Assembly (NCBI GenBank): GCA_900554525.1
Contig: USHL01000040.1
Span: 1 to 9,371 of the forward strand
Source: an uncultured Oscillospiraceae bacterium
GTDB lineage: Bacteria; Bacillota; Clostridia; Oscillospirales; Acutalibacteraceae
Direction of reading: 5' to 3'
Length of the DNA: 9,371 nt
The translations under genes were made by a program, and so were the position numbers. Positions 6,869 to 9,371 of this stretch are shown one piece after another. The notes beneath the pieces are model-generated. The model did not search any database. It saw only the letters and a program-made list of their open reading frames with translations, and was not told where the DNA came from. Each line of letters begins with the position of its first letter. The stretch's first letter is position 1.

Positions 6869-8854
6869 TTATGAATTTACAATTTTATAATAGGTTCTCG
6901 CCGTAAAATGAAAAATAAGGAAATAAACCAGCGCGAATACCGCCACCGTGCCCGCCGCGCAGGCTATAAACAGCAAATGGTTGACCATTCCGAGCAATGC
7001 CAGAAGCTTGGTGATGATCTTATACGCAAAGGCAAGATGTATCACCGCAGCGATGAGCGGCAAAAAGAAAATCTTCAGCACCTGTGAGTTTATCGACTTT
7101 TTCACCTCCGCCTTCGACATACCCACCTTCTCCATTATCTGGAATCGCTGCCGGTCTTCATAGCCCTCTGAAATCTGCTTGTAATAAATCATAAGCGCGG
7201 TAAAGCCGATAAACAGCAGCCCTAAAAAGATACCGATAAACAGCAGTCCGCCGTACATACTGAATGTGCTTTGCCTTGTATCCGTTCTTGAATCGACAGA
7301 GTAGTAGCCGGGCATATCTCCAAGCTGCGACCTGATACTGTTAAAGCATTCGAGCTTCTGCTCATCACTGCCCGAAAGATTAAAGGAGTATTCCCAAATA
7401 GCCTCGCTCGCATCATCTTTATATATCTCTTTCTGCTGCCGATAAAGGGCGTCGTAATTTTCGTCGCTCAGTATTACGCAGAAGACCTCCATAGCATATC
7501 CGAAAAACCTTTCGGAACCGGGAACATCCTCAAGCCATATTATATTGTATTTTTTGCCCGCCAGTTCAACCTCGGAACCGTTGTAAGCGCCGTTGTAAAG
7601 CACGGCAAGAGCCTCGCTGTCGCCGAGAGTACGGTTTTCGCCCGAAAGGCGGTTATAGGTGCTCAGATTAATCGCGCCGACCACCGCCATCGAAATTGAG
7701 GATCTTAATTCATCCTGCGATTTCGGAAAGTAATAGCGCCCTCCGTCCTTGAGCATCGCCACCTCAAAGGCCTCGAAATCGCCCTCGTCCGACATCTCAA
7801 GCCCGCTTTGACCGACAGCGGCCTCAGCCACCGAAATCACCGCCTGTTTATCGATTCCGGTGTCCTCGGCGCAAAACTGTATTATTACATCGTACGGCGC
7901 GCTGCGGTCTACTATGTCCTCAATGCCGATATTCAGGCAAACTGTTCCGGAAATCATAACCAGCACCATTGTCGAAAGAATACAGATATTGGAAAGTCCC
8001 GCGGCATTCTGCTTCATACGGTAGAGCATACCCGACACACTCGTAAAATGCTTTGCCTTGTAGTAATAGGAACGGTTTCTGCGCATCAGCTTCAGCACGG
8101 CAATGCTTCCCGAGGTGAATAAGAGATAGGTGCCGGCAATTACAAGCATAACAGCCACAAAAAAGAGCATAACCGCAGTTACCGGGTCCTCAACGGCGAC
8201 GGCTATATAGTATCCGCCGGCCAGCGCCAGTACTCCCAGCAGAGCCGCAAGCCATTTTGCTTTAGGCTCCTTTTCGCCGACATTACTGCCGCGCAGCAGC
8301 TCGACAGGCTTTGAAAGCCTTATGCAGAAAAGATTGTAAACCAATGTCACAAAGAATATTGCGGCGAATAATAAAACCGCATGCCCTATCGACAGCGGCG
8401 AAACCGAAAAGGCTATCTGAACGTCATAGCCTATTAAAAAGCAGAGTATAAGCAGCAAAAGCTTGCTCACCGCAATGCCGAGAAGTATACCGGCGGCAAC
8501 TGTCAGCACTGCGGTTATCAGCGTTTCCCAGATGAGCATATGGGCGATATTGAGCTTGCTCATTCCGAGGATATTATAAAGTCCAAGCTCCTTTTTGCGG
8601 CTCTTTATCAGAAAGCTGTTTGTATAAAATAAAAAAATCACCGAAAAAATGCCGACTATAACCTTGCCCATATTCAGAAAGGTAAGCAAAATCTCACCGC
8701 CGTATACGTCCTTTATACCGTCATTGTTGACAATAAACAGCAGGTCGTAAAACATAGCGGCGGTAAAAACGCAGGTCACCAGATACGGAAGATAAAAGCG
8801 CCGGTTTTTGCCGATATTCCGCAGAGCCAGCTTAGGGTAAAAAAGCTTAAGCAT
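6869..8854 (-). CDS. BceB-type ABC transporter permease (FtsX-like, antimicrobial-peptide resistance/sensing family)
   Basis: The 661-residue protein shows about ten predicted membrane helices in the BceB order: TM1 near 22-42, TM2 near 62-82, TM3-TM7 up to about 307, an extracytoplasmic domain of about 225 residues (308-533), then TM8-TM10 (about 535-648). The two family repeats are clear: KSRKKELGLYNILGMSK (about 84-100) and EDRQRFQIMEKVGMSKAEV (about 566-584). BceAB-type transporters remove peptides such as bacitracin or lantibiotics from their lipid II-cycle targets and signal to a partner histidine kinase through the large outer domain; the ligand here is unknown. The ATG at 8854 overlaps the end of the ATPase gene by 8 bases. 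An in-frame upstream extension to 8986 would add 44 residues unlike any BceB and lies wholly inside the ATPase gene, so I reject it. BceB of Bacillus has a similar length (about 646). Confidence 0.9.
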   Translation of the reverse strand: MLKLFYPKLALRNIGKNRRFYLPYLVTCVFTAAMFYDLLFIVNNDGIKDVYGGEILLTFLNMGKVIVGIFSVIFLFYTNSFLIKSRKKELGLYNILGMSKLNIAHMLIWETLITAVLTVAAGILLGIAVSKLLLLILCFLIGYDVQIAFSVSPLSIGHAVLLFAAIFFVTLVYNLFCIRLSKPVELLRGSNVGEKEPKAKWLAALLGVLALAGGYYIAVAVEDPVTAVMLFFVAVMLVIAGTYLLFTSGSIAVLKLMRRNRSYYYKAKHFTSVSGMLYRMKQNAAGLSNICILSTMVLVMISGTVCLNIGIEDIVDRSAPYDVIIQFCAEDTGIDKQAVISVAEAAVGQSGLEMSDEGDFEAFEVAMLKDGGRYYFPKSQDELRSSISMAVVGAINLSTYNRLSGENRTLGDSEALAVLYNGAYNGSEVELAGKKYNIIWLEDVPGSERFFGYAMEVFCVILSDENYDALYRQQKEIYKDDASEAIWEYSFNLSGSDEQKLECFNSIRSQLGDMPGYYSVDSRTDTRQSTFSMYGGLLFIGIFLGLLFIGFTALMIYYKQISEGYEDRQRFQIMEKVGMSKAEVKKSINSQVLKIFFLPLIAAVIHLAFAYKIITKLLALLGMVNHLLFIACAAGTVAVFALVYFLIFHFTARTYYKIVNS

Positions 8855-9371
8855 CACAGTCACCGCCCGCCGCCAGCATTGTAAGTGTATCCGAAATTTT
8901 CTGGAACATCTGCTCGTTGGTATTGCCCGCCTTATACAGCTGATGAAATACGGTGCCGTCCTTGATAAAAAGCACCCGCTTCGCATTGCTCGCCGCCTTG
9001 GTCGAATGGGTAACCATCAAAATAGTCTGCCCCTCGGTATTCAGCTCGGCGAAAAGCTGCAGCAGCTGGTCGGAAGCCCTTGAGTCAAGCGCCCCTGTCG
9101 GCTCGTCTGCAAGGATTATCTGCGGATTTGTAATAACCGCCCTCGCCACCGCCGTACGCTGCTTTTGGCCTCCCGAAATTTCATAAGGATATTTTTTCAG
9201 TATATCTGTTATACCGAGCTTTCTCGCAAGCGGCACCAGAGCCCTCTGCATTTCGGCATAGCGCTTGCCGGAAAGCACAAGCGGCAGAAGAATATTATCC
9301 TTTACCGAAAAAGTGTCGAGCAGATTGAAATCCTGAAATACAAATCCCAAATTTTCACGGCGAAAGCGTGT
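8847..9371 (-). CDS. BceA-type ABC transporter ATP-binding protein, 5' truncated by window edge
   Basis: This is the ATPase partner of the permease encoded immediately downstream. 174 residues are visible, starting TRFRRENLGFVFQDFN at the right edge. The frame is open through the edge, so the TTG at 9350 is an internal leucine, not a start. Visible motifs are the Q-loop (VFQDFN), signature ISGGQ (residues 65-69 of the visible part, about 9165-9179), Walker B with catalytic Glu (IILADE, 85-90), the D-loop ALD and the switch His in VTHS (H122). Walker A and about 75-85 N-terminal residues lie outside the window. The EPTGALDS segment is typical of the MacB/LolD/BceA group rather than of fused exporters. 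Its stop overlaps the permease start by 8 bases, implying translational coupling. Any BceRS-like two-component genes would be expected to the right, but none is visible. Confidence 0.92.
   Translation of the reverse strand, partial: TRFRRENLGFVFQDFNLLDTFSVKDNILLPLVLSGKRYAEMQRALVPLARKLGITDILKKYPYEISGGQKQRTAVARAVITNPQIILADEPTGALDSRASDQLLQLFAELNTEGQTILMVTHSTKAASNAKRVLFIKDGTVFHQLYKAGNTNEQMFQKISDTLTMLAAGGDCDA

Noticed and set aside
8855..8986. A 44-residue N-terminal extension of the permease (start at 8986)
   Set aside because: It lies entirely within the ATPase gene in another frame, has no family similarity, and MLKLFYPKLALRNI at 8854 is the typical BceB N-terminus.
9348..9350. TTG at 9350 as the start of the ATPase gene
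   Set aside because: The frame stays open to the window edge and upstream residues (TRFRREN) fit the conserved region before the Q-loop; Walker A must lie further upstream.
1..9371. CRISPR arrays, insertion sequences, tRNA or rRNA genes
   Set aside because: No regularly spaced repeats, transposase frames, terminal inverted repeats, or tRNA/rRNA signatures were seen on either strand.

Overview
The window looks like chromosomal DNA from a Gram-positive anaerobe of the class Clostridia. The basis is the compact SerA type with a YVTDFP-like active-site segment, a BceAB-type peptide-resistance ABC transporter, strong AGGAGG-like ribosome binding sites, and genes of moderate GC separated by AT-rich promoters. 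I cannot name a genus.

Layout, left to right. (1) The 3' part of rsmA (ksgA), an rRNA dimethyltransferase, runs on the + strand off the left edge and ends at 779. (2) A long hairpin (784-856) separates it from a convergent operon and probably stops transcription both ways. (3) On the - strand, two ABC exporter half-transporters (2588-4312, then 858-2591) overlap by 4 bases and form an asymmetric heterodimer: one subunit has Asp and Gln where the catalytic Glu and switch His are expected, while the other keeps both but has an altered signature motif. Their promoter (4340-4368) lies just after the terminator of the next operon (4373-4406). (4) Also on the - strand, serC (5576-6658) and serA (4416-5576) are joined by a TAATG overlap and catalyse two consecutive steps of serine synthesis; no serB is present. 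They are read from a promoter with perfect consensus boxes (TTGACA, 17 bp, TATAAT). Upstream of it are two palindromes that closely match the clostridial Rex consensus, with centres 53 bp apart. (5) On the - strand from 6869 to the right edge lies a BceAB-type transporter: a complete 661-residue FtsX-like permease and the C-terminal two thirds of its ATPase, overlapping by 8 bases. The likely promoter and any partner two-component genes lie beyond the right edge.

There are three transcription units on the - strand (bceAB-like, serCA, heterodimeric exporter) and one on the + strand (rsmA). The two transporter systems are probably concerned with export or antimicrobial-peptide tolerance, and serCA is housekeeping biosynthesis. 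I see no mobile element, CRISPR array, tRNA or rRNA gene, and no gene of wholly unknown family. The least expected signal is the pair of Rex-like operators upstream of serCA. I found no evidence of an undescribed multi-gene system.
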